From: Setaria digitata
Lineage: Eukaryota > Nematoda > Chromadorea > Rhabditida > Setariidae
Assembly (NCBI GenBank): GCA_003640385.1
Contig: RCAB01000218.1
Span: 35,933-99,932, forward strand
Reading direction: 5' to 3'
Length of the DNA: 64,000 nucleotides
In this document: positions 10,741 through 23,807 of the stretch, piece by piece
Position numbering within the stretch: position 1 is the first letter of the stretch
Layout of the letters: the number at the start of each line of letters is the position of its first letter
Notes under the pieces: model-generated
The model's input: only the letters and a program-made list of their open reading frames with translations
Database searches by the model: none
What the model was told of the DNA's origin: nothing
Program-made: the position numbers and the translations under genes

Positions 10741-13607
10741 TCGCTGATAAGGAATAAATTTTACTGCTATCATGAAGCTAAAATTCTTCCGAGGTAGTCT
10801 AGATTTCCGTTCTATGTAACTTCAGACTATCAGGTTAGCGCTTATCAAAGCAATTATCATCCCAAGCAATGTGATAGAAACTGTTCATATAAAGTTAAAG
10901 AAAATTTTGAAAATTTCGAATAGACAAAATAAGTGATAAAGATAAGAATACATCTCTGTAAGGTAAATTAATTTCATAAATTATGCATGAGAGAATTTTT
11001 AACCAAAAAAGATTTTTGAAAATATTTACAATTATGACAAAAAGTTAACGGTCGATAAAACTAAGCTTGCCAAGAGGAAAGTGCACAAGCCATTACTTAG
11101 AGAAAATATCATTCCGAAGTCTTGAAAAGAAAAAGGAAGAGAAGTACTTTTTCCATTATAAGAGATGCCAGAATTGATTGAATTAATTTATTTAATAATT
11201 CAATTTAGATCTTTTCCTCCTACCACTTACAAATAACGCTTCGATAAAAGTTGAAAACTTTTTTACGTATTTACTTTCCACTTTTTACTGAAAACCCATT
11301 TGAAGTACGGGAGCAAAATGCAAACTATCGCTTCGCTTGAGTCATTCCATTTCGTAATAGTTATGACTAATTTCATTAATGCAATATTTTCCTTTTCTGA
11401 AATAAATTTTACGTGTGAAATTGATCCTGGCTTTTTAAATACAGTCTTTTTTTTTTTCGATATTCAGAAATTTGCATATAAAAGTTCAATGACTTCTACA
11501 CAAAAAAGTCTATCTAGTACCAGCTACTGTCGTCGACATTTATAAATTCTTGTTTAAAGTATTTAAAATCTCATCTACTAATTTTTTCTGATGCTTAGAT
11601 TCGTAATCTTTCCCGCAAAATAAAAAAGGCTTTCTGTTTAAGATCTTTTTTATCCTCAGGAAAAATGAAAATGTAAGATAATGAAATAATTTTAAACATT
11701 TGTTTATGCAAATTAAACGCATAATAAGTCTATTATAGTTTAAGATTTTTATTGGCCCTCTAATCTTTTTAAAGTATTATTCTGTATTCTAGCGGTAGCA
11801 CACTTCAATCATCCAGTAAAATAATATCGACTTGGGAAACTTTCTCAAACAGAGAAAAAGTCGGCGATGAAAACTGAGTGCAAAAAAATCCCATTCTACT
11901 TTACACATTACTCAAACGAATTCAGCAATACAAGTTTGCCAATTATATTAAAAATTTGCTATTTGTGTAGGAAGAGGAAAATTTTCAAATTCTTTAAGAA
12001 AAATAATGAAGTAGAAATATATGTGGGCCATGCCATAACTTCACTATTAACAACAAATAATTTACAGAATTAAAAAATTGGGAGCACTACTGAACCGAGT
12101 AACAGTAAGCTCGAAATAACTTCAGATTTATACCGTTGATTGCTTAAATAATTCCCTTTAGAAATAAAGAAGCAAAATTAGTCGCCATCGCAGTAACATC
12201 CTTTCATCATGATAAATGGATCACTGATGAAAAAGATTTTTTAGTTGGAACTTCGGAGGAAAAAGATTGAGCAAAAAGCGATGAAATGATTTGATGAATG
12301 CCGAACAGATGGCTGCCGTTGCGAACTGGTGAAATTTGGTTGCAAACTAAACAGAAAATAAGCAAATGAGAAGTTACGGTTAATCAACTTGTTTCCATCC
12401 GCTGAGTAAATAAACCAATCCAACAAGCAGTCCTGTTAGAAGCAATCGCCAAAACAAAATCACTCCAACAATCGATGATATTCTTTGACTTTCGTTTTAA
12501 ATTTAGTTCTTCTATCCAGCCAATGGCACGAATTCCATCAAATTTGTAAAGTTACAAACAGATTTTAACTGCAAAACGAGTTATCAAAAGTCAATATTTA
12601 ATTTGCTTGAAGTTAAATCATATGAATTTAATAATATATCTTACGAGAACTTGAAAATTTTTACCTCTCGTCTTTGAGACAAGTAGGTTTTGTTAATATA
12701 TTTCAACAGATTTATTTGCATTAATTGCTCCTTCATTCTTGTTATAGGCATATAATTTGAATTTAATGCTATAATTTTTCAATTTAAAATATTTAAATAG
12801 TCAGAAAATTATAAGTACTTTAGTAAGAAAAAGTAATTCTTATCAGTTTTAGTTAAATCTGTTACGATGATTCACTTAATGTATTTAATAAGAAAAAAAC
12901 TATTTTGAGAAATTTTATTGAACTTATTCGTAAAACTAAGCAATTTCATAGATTTAAAAATAATTTAAATAAGCACTTGTGGTCCAAAAGAAAAAAGAAA
13001 GAAAAATCAATATCAAAATTCTAAACAGCAGAAGTGCTGAATTATAAAACCACTGCCAAACAAATCTTTGGGAGATATAGAGAACGGAATTATTTTCGCA
13101 CTTTTTTGCGCCCAACAAATTTTTCCCTTTCCATCTATGCATGGGCCTAGAACAGACAATTCCAATTTCAAGCAGTTTCCAGTGAATGTGAAACAGTTAC
13201 ATGACATGTGCATTATAATGAACAAAACTTTACTATAAAACATTTCTATTCAGTATTTTATTACTTCATTTCATTCTTTTCACTTTATATTTCGTTTTCA
13301 TTTCATTCTTCTTAAAATAAAACTTTTTGCTTCCTTTCATTTCGAAAGGAAATGATAATGTCGGAAGGAACTGAAAATCATGAGTCTATGATATGCCAAA
13401 AATAGCATTAGAAATGATAATGATTAGAAATGAATCACTGAAATAATAATTTGACAATGAAAAAGATTGCCTCTCTCTGATATGCATCGTAAAATATGAC
13501 GGAGACACAGCAAGAAACAAAAGATATGTGCGATACGTAAGCCTTCGTTTTTCAAGTACTACGACAGGCATATTTTCCTCTTCATTATGCATGTAACCTC
13601 GTCATCG

Positions 13608-13626
13608 ATTAATTAATTAATTAATT
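13608..13626. repeat. ATTA/TTAA tetranucleotide run
   Basis: About five tandem units of TTAA, read directly from the sequence, in non-coding DNA. Confidence 0.85.
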
Positions 13627-16600
13627 CTCAACTTCCAGACACAGTTCACGATTAAAATATTTTGAGACGAAATTGACAAGCAAGCAACGAATACACGTAA
13701 TTTTTTAGAGCGCTTTAAAGATAATTAATTTCTGCCAGCTAGTTTATTTGAGGAAATGTTCAATGCAGGTGATGGATGTTCAGAATCCTTATCCTTGATT
13801 CATTGCCATCTCTTCAACACTTCAATAGTCAGTTAAACACTAGAAAAAAAATAAACAAAGTATAAGCAGTTGAAGTTAGTTGTCCAATATTCCGAAGCTG
13901 TCCTGATCTCAGTAACAGATGTCAAGTGATTCAATCGATTTGCTTCTTCATTTTCATGTAGAATCTAATTTTAAGCAGTCCGAAAATTTTCAGGCAAGGA
14001 CTACTTCCCAAGGCTAACTTATTCATGTTTAATAATTCGAAATTTTACCTTGCGGCAAACGTTGAGAGCTTCTGTTTATTAGCGCTGTTAAATTTATTCA
14101 TCTGGATATTATAATTTGTTTCACACAAAAAATTTTTGCTTTTCTTGAACGACATTTGCATTTAGGCGTGAATTTTATTCCCTTGAAAACTACACAATAT
14201 ATCATTGCGATAAGGAAAGATAGCTTTCTTATTATTGAAATTTATTAACAACAAAACCAAATTGAAAAGCGTACATTCTGGTAACAAATCCCATCATATA
14301 AAATACGGGGAAAAATTCTTTATTATACTAAGACGATGGTTGCTCACTAATGAAAACGTACAGAAACGTGAAGGGTAGTGAAACTTGGCAACGCTCTAAA
14401 TTGTAGACGCATCAAACAACAAATAATTAAAACGTTACTGAACAGTAAAATTAAAAGTCGTAAATTGGGTTGGTTATCATGAAAAAAATTAAAATATTCA
14501 AACAAGAAATTTCATTTTTGTCTGAATCACTCTTACTGGAATGAATTATCTTTTTTCTTTTTGCATGCCACAAAATCAAAAAAGCACAGATTATCGGATA
14601 GGAATAAAAGAAGTTGTCCTATTTAAATTTGCCTTTAAAAAAGCAAACTTTCATGTTTTTAAAGGATTTCTTCTTCAACTTCCAAAATTCAATAGTTTTT
14701 TTTTGGCAATATAAACTTTGAAAAAATTTTTGCAAAACTTTTTCGAAAACAGAAGCAAATCATGTGAAGAACATTTTACTTTTTTCTAATGGCATTTCTA
14801 AATGTGCATGATTGAAGTGAAATTAATTAAAAATGATTTAAGGAAATTTCATCAAGTTCGAAAATAGCAAAACAGCAAAAAAAAAGCTCAAATTCCTTTC
14901 CCAGAAATCACATTTTTTCCCTTAAACTAATTCATAAATGACGCGTGAAACAACATATCAAAGAGAAAAAGAATTTTACATTTCACAGAAACCTTTGATG
15001 CCACAAGAAGGCAATAATGGTCACTTGTAGTTGTAATGAAGTTGTTTTTTTTTAAAAATGGCTTCGAAAATTTGAAGTTCGAAATTATCCCTTTGTCTGC
15101 GAAAAGGAAATGAAAAGACTGAAGTTTACGTGATATACCTTCTGCGTGATGGATTCAGTTCGTATTAGAAAAACGTAAAGGAAATGGTACCAGCTCGTTC
15201 AAGGCACTTCAGTCTATCGGATCTTTTAAGGTTGCCGTCAAATATTAGTGATATGCAAATTTGAGGGGATTGTCCTTCTTCAACAATAAATCAACAGACT
15301 TTAGAAACGAAGAGCAATAAAACACATCTGGAAAGTATCGACTGAACAGAAATAGAAACGGAAGGGAAGGGGAGTGAGCGGAGTGAAATTTGTGATCGCG
15401 AATATTCAATGTGAATTGATTGAAATGGAAGAATCAATTGTAAGAAATGGCACTACATCAGTATCATTAGGAAGGGGAAAGTAGTCTTACTGATTAAGTC
15501 AGTCTTTTTCTAGATTCGACCAATGAACTTTTGTATTTTCTGAAGTGCTGGAGATGTTCTGTTTCTGAGAGTAATGAGAGTAAAATTTGTGTCCTTCGAT
15601 CTCTGTCGGGAATTCAAAAATACCAGTTGGTGAGGTTTTCATTTGACGGACCTTGACCTATTTTGCAAAGTAAATGCGAAGATGAAACATGTTTATTAAT
15701 TACAGTCACTAAAGCGGTATCATTATTTAACGGATTACTGGAAGGTTTAAAATGCCAAAATCAAATTAAATAAGTTGCTTAAGTTAATGTCCAGAAATTC
15801 AAAGAATTGAGTAATTGAATGTCACACTGAGAGATGAAGGATAAGGAAACCACGGATTATCAAATAATTAAGGCGACACTGAAGAAATGGGCAAACAAAT
15901 GAGACTGATAAAGGACGGAATAAAAGGGAGGTGTTTGGTGGTGCTGTCATTTGTTATCAATCTCATGGCATTTTGTGATAGGAATAGATGATTCATAAAT
16001 CGATTCTTTGCTTCATTTTCAATGAGTTGAAAAAGGTCGTCTGGAAAGGATGAGAAGGGAAGCTAATTAACTTCACAACTCAAAAGAAGACACTGAAGAA
16101 GAATTATTATTGTGAATGAGTTGCAGCGAAGGGAATGTTTTAGCCAATTCAGTTCATGCAGTCATCTTAACCTGACGATATCGAGCTTGGAAAGTTTTAG
16201 CTGTGATAAGTTCACTGATGCTTATCATCCCGAAATTTTCATCCTTTGTTGCAGAATGATTCATTTCGAATATAACTGAAATAAAAATTCAAGGGCCATT
16301 TTATTTAGATGACATGAGGAAGCGCAGGATTGCGGGACCGGGAGAGCAGGGAGATGAGCTCGTCAAATATTTAGCGATCATGCTGCATATGTAGATGTGT
16401 TATAAGTGTTTGAAGGATCCCTAACTTCAGTTGCAAGTCGCAGAAGTTCATTCTCGAGAATTCATTGCATTCGAAATACCTTTTACTTTTTGTAAAATGG
16501 AATGAATAAAGTGAAATGAGAAAGAGAAGTGAAGACAGCTGATTGATAAACTCTTGGGCACAGCGCCACACCGTTGGGCCCACAGCACGGGTGAGATTTT

Positions 16601-17685
16601 TTTTATCAGTCAAAGTACATCTAAGTGATGATTCACACTGTCACCACTGTTCGGATTTCAAAAAAATTTCGAAATTTACCGTAGGAAGAAGGGCCTCCTT
16701 TCACAAAACACTTCGAATCAGCCTATTTCTTCAGGATTTTTTTTAGCTGCTCGTACAAGTAGTCAGTGTCTCAACAAAGTGTGTTACTACCGAGGAAAGA
16801 GGAAGAATGATTGACGTAGAAGAGGATTGAAGAAGTTTTCACTCAGGTCGGTGGCTAACAAAACGGCTCTTGATAACCCGGTATTTACGGGAATCAGCCA
16901 TAATACTTAACAGTAATCAATCAATCTACTGCAGAAAATTTACTAAAGAACAAAATAATTCAACAAATAATCAATAATCACTGTAAGAACTGATAATTTT
17001 TATAATAAACAAAATCGATTTTTTATGGAAAACACTTAGGAAGTAGAAGAAGACTTTTTCTTCGTTGAATAATCTCTCAACCGAAGTAAGCAAAGATTTT
17101 GGAAGGTGAATAAAAGACTTTTGATTTTGGTATTAAAAAGAATAGAAGAAAGTGATCGAAACTGATCTAAAAAAATTGAAGTCGCTGTAGGAGCACTGGT
17201 ATTGAGATGCAACGAGCAGGTTTCTCCTGAATATCCGTCAAATTGTCACTGTTGTAGAAACGAAAGCGTTAATTTTTCACCTACGGTTCAGTGCCTTTCT
17301 ACTATTTGATAAAAATCATAAGTGGTCCTTCTTTTATTCAAATTCCTTTTTTTCTTTTACTTTTTTATTATTTTTTTACCCTTCTCTGTTGCATATTTAA
17401 ACCTTTCAAATAATTTTATTCCCTATTTCTTCTTTCAATTGATTGATTAGTGGACAAATCATTATCACGTAAACACGTAAACATATCAGCATCAAATTTT
17501 TTTCAAAATGAATTCCATGACGTATTTCAATAATTTAAATTAAAAAATTTTGCAATTCTACTTTTTTACATTGACACGAAGACATACTAAATGACAAAAT
17601 CAAAAGTTCATAGCCGAAAAATAAGCAAGAGGAAAGATCAACCGTCAATTTCTCATTCGGTTATTATTTATTAATCGTATTTAGC

Positions 17686-17701
17686 GCACACACACACACA
17701 C
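17686..17701. repeat. CA dinucleotide microsatellite
   Basis: About eight CA units in a row in non-coding DNA upstream of the next weak open frame. Confidence 0.85.
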
Positions 17702-19017
17702 TTATCATTGTTTATATCACCACTTTCCATGCTATCATCTTATATTACTTGTAAGATTACCACTGAATGAAATGAATGCTTCTTTGTATCGCAAAAACAC
17801 GTACAATGGTCATTTGAAAGTAGAAATAAGTTGAAAGCAGGGACAGGGCTTTACAAAATTTCATATTCATTTTTAAGGTCAATTTATTTTTGACTGATTT
17901 AAAATTTTGAGCAAATAAACTTGACTGAAAAAGAAGCATCAAATTTTTTCATCCTCTCAATATTTCAGACTGTCATTTCCCATTTGTTATGCTATGAAAA
18001 TATGAACGATATTTAAAAATTTTCCAGTCAAAATCTGCTAATCTCCGAAACTTTGAAAATTCTTCAGATTAGAACTTTAGCTGTCATTTTTTTTTATATT
18101 GTAAATTTAATAAATAAACGATGAAGTAGATAAACAGATCTATATATTTGATAGCTGAAAGATACAGATAATGTTAATCATACTAGACCATTGAGGCTAA
18201 ATTCTCGAATCTCAATTAATGAAATGAGACAAAATGTAACACATTCGAAGATTGTATATGTACGTATATACTGGGTTGAAGTAATTAGCAGTAAATAAGA
18301 CACATTAAATGGAGCTTGCTCACAAGTAAATTTACATATTGCAAAATTTAAAGAAAATTATTAAATTTTAATATGTTACCTCCTTGTACTTATGGATTTC
18401 TGCATCACTTTTTATTTTAATTTATTTTAAAAAATTTCCTTTATTGATTTGTAATTTATTTGTATAATATACCTACTTTATAGTTTATTTACATAAAATT
18501 TTGGCGAAAAAAAGTTGCTAAATATAAATTAAACTTTACTCCAAATATAGTACCCAAAAAACGTAACATATTAAAATGAAACTATAGCAAAATGGACAAA
18601 AACATTTTCATTAAGTATAAATTAAAATTTGATTCACCTAGTTTGAACTGGCATGTTGCTCTTAGTAGCTAATCATCTAGTATTAAAAAGTCTAAAGTAA
18701 AAAAAAGTTAAAAAATTTGTTACGAAAAGATTACCCCAGTAAAAATAAGAATGTGCGAGAAAGAAATCATATAAATAAAAGATAATCCTTTAGTTAAGTA
18801 TACAAGAATGTAAGAAATAGAATAGAAATAGAATTATCTGTTTCATATAAATGAAATGGAAGAAAATTGTAGGCAAAACAGTTAAAGAGTAAAAAGCATC
18901 AATTATTTCATTAAGGGAGCAAAAAATTGTTGATAATACTGAAGAAAAAAATTAAAAACTTTGAAATTATAGATGAGATCGTGATAAAATAATATTGCTA
19001 ATTATGAAAAGTTTTTG

Positions 19018-22000
19018 CTAAGGCATTTTGCTCAGTTCCATTTTCAACTTCTTATCATTTTTCAACGTTTGCAATTCGTGAACAATAGCATATGTTGGCT
19101 TCTGCTTTACACGTTGTTGGCGATGAACGCAAACGCTTAGAAGGCCAATCGTGACCAAAATCTGCAGGAGCTTTATGATACTCATTGTGAATCTTTTGCG
19201 TCATCATTATTTCCTTGAATTTCTAAATTCTACTAATTTAAGGGAAAAAACAGCAGTGAGAGAGCAATGAGAAAACTATCACAGTTATCAATTCACCAAC
19301 ATCAACTACAATGAATTTTTAAAGTTAAAATTTCGTTTGCATAGTTCATGAAAGATTGTAGAAGGAGCACATAGATACGATTGATATGTGGAAATATAGG
19401 AAATATGTATGAAAATGAAACTTACTAGTACTGTAAGGATGATATAGAATGGTACTTTATATGGATACTGACACATCGTACACGGTTGAAGAAGGACTCG
19501 ATATTGTGTTTCAGTGCGGAGCTGTTCAATGGCTGGAATTATTTCGTGCCAGAATCCAGTTACGTTACTAAAAAATTCTACCTGTGTCTTCAGATCCTCA
19601 CGATTAATCAGGGTAGCAACACGACAAATTGTTGTGAAACGTTTAAAACCAATTTCACTGAGATTTCTGAAAAACATTTAAAAATAGTGCGAGTTTATTT
19701 TTAAATAATTTCTCTTTTCCATTGACTCCGAAAAAGATCACTTCTGAACATTCTTTTTTTCTGAGCGAGATAAATATGCCTTTTCCGATTGCACTTTTCC
19801 TAAATTCTGAACTTCTCTTCCACTTCACATAGTTTAATATTTCTATTTGCTTTCTCCGAAATCTTCAACATGATAACCTCTAACCTTCGATGAATAAAAT
19901 TAGCCATTTGACTAACAAGACGCTGAATGATTTTTCGATCATCATCATTCCAGTTAACTGCTTTAAGTGATGAACCCGAAAGCAAAGGATTATTAAAAAT
20001 AAATGAGCAATCGCTACCGTGCGAAGCACCTGCAAAATTTATTCTTTCTTTTTTTTTTCTTGAAATAGATGGATAATTGAAATTTCGAGTAGTTATTGAA
20101 GTGTGAGGGAAATATGATTACCAGGTATTCAGATAGATGGCAGTCGAAAGTACATGTAGAATAATAACTTCAAGTCTCCTCTCATTTCCGTCTAAGCAAA
20201 ACGATGTGTTGGATAAACTTCACCTGGACGGATTTCATTTTTGTTCGTTGATGCCGATAACTGAGTATTCTCATATTCAAATATGTAAGCGTAAACGGTA
20301 CGATTTTTCTTTGCATAAAGAAGTGCTTCACGTGCAGCAGGTGCAGTAAAATACTGATCTGAAGGTCAATAAAATATTTCTTCTATTCACCAAGAATCTC
20401 AAAGATATGGAATTACTCCGCAAATTTTAAATTTATCGCCGTTATTAACACATGCATCCAATATGATAAAGATACGAATTTCAGGATAAAAATCTGAAAG
20501 CTTACCAGATAAAATATTGACGATTACGTTACTTTGTTCAACTTCATCCAAATTTTGCGGATAATCATTTAGATACTGATATTCCACCGCTTTTTGGACC
20601 TCAAATTTTAATTTAAATAGAAATCAACAAGCAGTGGAATATGAATATCAGATATCTTTTTAGAGAGAACGATTCGGAATTTTTTTTAAAAACAATTCAG
20701 CTTGTTAGGACAGTTCAATACGTGGCCAAATACTGTATATTTATTAAAAAATTAAGTTTAATTTTAATTAAATTTGGGGATTGAATCCAATTTTCCAGTA
20801 TGTTGTAGGCAGACACTACTGTAATCATCATTCATTCATTACCTGCTTGTAATTACTGTGCAGATGAGATGGTATGACGTAACTCAGATCCCAGTAGCCA
20901 TTTTGCAAATAACGATTAATCTTCACTAAAATTCAAGATTCGACTATAAATCTAATACTGTGGGCTTGTTTTCTAAATTTTAAATAAATGTCCATATACT
21001 TAAACGTATAATGCAACTATCTGAAGTCACATTGATTCTTTTTTTTCAAGAGAATAAAAAAATTGTTAGTAAAATGTACGAATGGATATGTTAGGGATCT
21101 GAGTAATTTCTCTATTTGTAACACCGATCAGTAAAGGCATTCGTGGATTCTGAAGCATGACGGACATGGGATCACCGGGTAAAACACTGGCTTCGATGCG
21201 GTATGGATCAGTGATTGGTGTAAAGTAGGTGGTGCCCATGAAGTGATTCTGATCACCCTGAAATTAACTGTTTTGATGAAAGGGAGAAGACGATGAACGT
21301 CATATTCAGAATCACTCACGACAAGTCTAGCGATGTGCTTCCATGCTTTCTGAAGTCTCTCCACTGGAACTGTTTTCAGACACCGCACTGTATGCGACAT
21401 TCCCAAGGTTCGGTTATAGTCACAACCACAATAATCTATCAAACGAGCTGAATAATTCTCAGTGGACGCAGAACGTACGGCCCACGGAGCAATGGAGCTA
21501 CCACTGCGCAATATGACACCGTTGAATAGACCTAAAAGTGTAACGGTCTACACAAAGTTTAAATTAAATCGCCTAAGACAGCATTGAAATTTACTTCTAT
21601 GTGCAATAAGCTTAAATATATTTGTTACAGATGCTATAAAAAAGTCATTTAGGGTAAAAATGCTAAGAGTAAAGGAATATAATACGTTTTTTTGCAATGA
21701 TTCCTTCCTCTCAGTCTTGAGAGCTTTGATTAAACTTGCCTTTGGTCTTCGGTGAGACAGCTAAAATACTTGCGCAAGCAGCACCAGCTCCCACACCGCC
21801 AACGACAATGTTGTTCAATTCACCACCTAAATTTCTCGCATTTGTTCGAATCCAACGAATTGCTTCAATTTGATCATCTAATCCATAATTACCGTGCAAC
21901 TCTCGATGGCTAGCTGTTAAAAATCCTGAAGTGATAATGTTAATGAGAATTTCTGTCGTCATTCCACTTCCAGTGGTTTACGTTTACTTTCACTTCTCTG

Positions 22001-23807
22001 AGATAGAAATAACTCATTAAGATTAACATATGTCTTTGCTTTGATATTCATTATTAGCTTAGTTAACATAATTATATCACAATTATATTCATAAAAGTAA
22101 GTTAGAGAGAAGCGTAACATTCGAAAAGAAAAATCCTTTCTACGTTTTGTCTCTTGAGAATACTTTGAAAATTACAATTTTCTTTTCATCTGATTCGTGA
22201 GAAGAAGATAAACTTATTGAAGAAACAAAATTTAAATAATGTGTTTCAATAAGTACTATTACACAAATCAATAACTTTAAAGAAAAATTATGAGCAAGTT
22301 TTTTTAAATAAATGGAATGAGCACATAAACCCTTGGGGAGTCTAAAATTAATTTCAATAAAGTTTACCAAGTGGGCCAAGACGATAATTTATGGCAGCAA
22401 AAATAATGCCTCGTGAAGCAAAATTTCGTATAATGGTTTCGATTGGAGAAACATTAGCACTACCTGTCTAAATAAGACAAATTTAACAATTGAATAGTTC
22501 CTCTTCTTCTTTGTGGTCTTTCAATATAAAGTTTGGAGAAAATTTTTAACTTCAAAAAGAATTCTTTTTACCTGAAAGGAACCTCCATGTAGCCAAATTA
22601 ATATTGGAAACGGCTTGTTTCTTTCCTGAAAAAAAGAATGAAGTTTGACAAACTAATTGCATCAGTGTTTTAGAAATGCACTTTTCACATAACATTTTTT
22701 AAGCTAAATTTGGGTTATTTCGGGAACAACAGGTCCAGATGAAATAATATCCAAGAAATGGATGAACAGACACACATACATGTCTTGCACGATTCTCCCT
22801 AATGAAGTTAAGAACTTTAAAAAGCTTGGCGGATGCAATCAAAAAATGAAATCCGAGATAAATACACATCGATTAGGCTCTCCTAAAGGGATTCTCATAA
22901 GTAGCTAGTTCCGAATGAGAGGAAAAATCACAATTTGTCTCAATTTTTCAATCTTTTTTCTCACGAAAATAGACCAATTAATTAGTGTATTTTATATCTA
23001 TTCTATTTAATGGTTATCAAAAGATTTAGTTACCGCTTGTTTATGAGGTATTACAATTGTAGCATATAAGCAATCTTCGGTACCAGCATCTTCTTCTCTG
23101 GAATATCGTCCAAACTGTACACATCGCACTATTCGACCTCTACCACAATATCTTGTTCCATTCCAGCCAATTAACGTCTTCGTAGTCTAAAATTTATATT
23201 TAACTTCGTGTTTAAGTTTTAGTATAAAATGAAATTTCCAAAAAAAAAGCTTACAAAAATTAAACAAAAAAGTGAAATTGAGAGAGCTTTAGTTTTACAA
23301 AGTTTTACAAATTTCTCTGAGCTACTTCTTCCACAAAGTGTGCATATTTGTTAACGTTGAAATATATCACTCTGATTTTACTTCAAAGCGCAAAGATCCA
23401 ATAGGTGGTTGAGCATATGGGACAGCTTCGAAAACTTCAGCAAGTATTCCATCGGATTCCACGTAGTATCCGAGAATTTCGCCATGAGTTGTTTTCCGTA
23501 GTGGCAATGCATCATCGGTTGTTGTTGCTGAAAGCAAACTTTTGTTGCAAAACAGTTTGCATCTTGGGGAAAAAAAATATAAACTATAATTTTCATGAAT
23601 TCTGGAATTATCAATAATTAGTTATTTCGGCATTAATTCAATTCATTCAGCAAAAAGCTTCCAAAGTTCAAAAGTTTTAAATTGGTCAACGAGAAACTTA
23701 CATGCTTCAACATCAAATAGTTCGTTCCGAGTGATGGGACCTCCCACATCGGTACTGCCGAAAGTTGCATAAAGCAAATGCAGTAATAAGATATGCTCAA
23801 TGCGCAT
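19018..23807 (-). CDS. Cholinesterase-like single-pass membrane protein, nucleophile serine lost (neuroligin-type)
   Basis: Fourteen exons, all phase-consistent: 23807-23702, 23527-23382, 23186-23034, 22625-22572, 22467-22368, 21925-21740, 21531-21320, 21257-21080, 20925-20843, 20599-20506, 20358-20203, 20029-19885, 19666-19426, 19161-19018. The product is 665 residues. A signal peptide (MRIEHILLLHLLYATFGS) is followed by an alpha/beta-hydrolase fold: EDCLY (121-125), oxyanion HGG (148-150) and NYGLDDQ (199-205). The nucleophile elbow is GVGAG (230-234), where catalytic Ser is Gly232. The Glu369 (TNRE) and His494 (SHGSD) positions are kept. A membrane segment (about 611-630) and a basic 35-residue tail follow. 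Loss of Ser with a membrane anchor is typical of neuroligins and gliotactin, which act in cell adhesion, so an adhesion or receptor role is inferred. Intron 6 uses a GC donor (AAAG|GCAAGT). The exon 8 to 9 and 13 to 14 junctions are the least certain. Confidence 0.9.

Larger units (their letters stand above)
9192..19017. other. Long region without a supported gene
   Basis: Nearly 10 kb separates the coiled-coil gene from the esterase-like gene. It should contain the coiled-coil gene's promoter (next to 9191) and the esterase-like gene's 3' flank. I found no chain of exons with consistent splice phases on either strand. It holds a GT/GTCT microsatellite near 10703-10740, an ATTA run near 13608-13626 and a CA run near 17686-17701. 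There are also three isolated weak coding-like islands: minus strand 9863-9958, minus strand about 12380-12480, and a GC-richer patch around 16270-16610. Any real gene here would need transcript evidence. Confidence 0.5.

Noticed and set aside
13013..13243. Cys-containing 76-residue minus-strand frame
   Set aside because: It has no usable splice sites or partner exons, and another frame on the same strand is also open.
13386..13592. 68-residue minus-strand frame starting MHNEEENMPVVV
   Set aside because: The start looks protein-like, but the end drifts into AT-rich hydrophobics with no donor. Not enough to call a gene.
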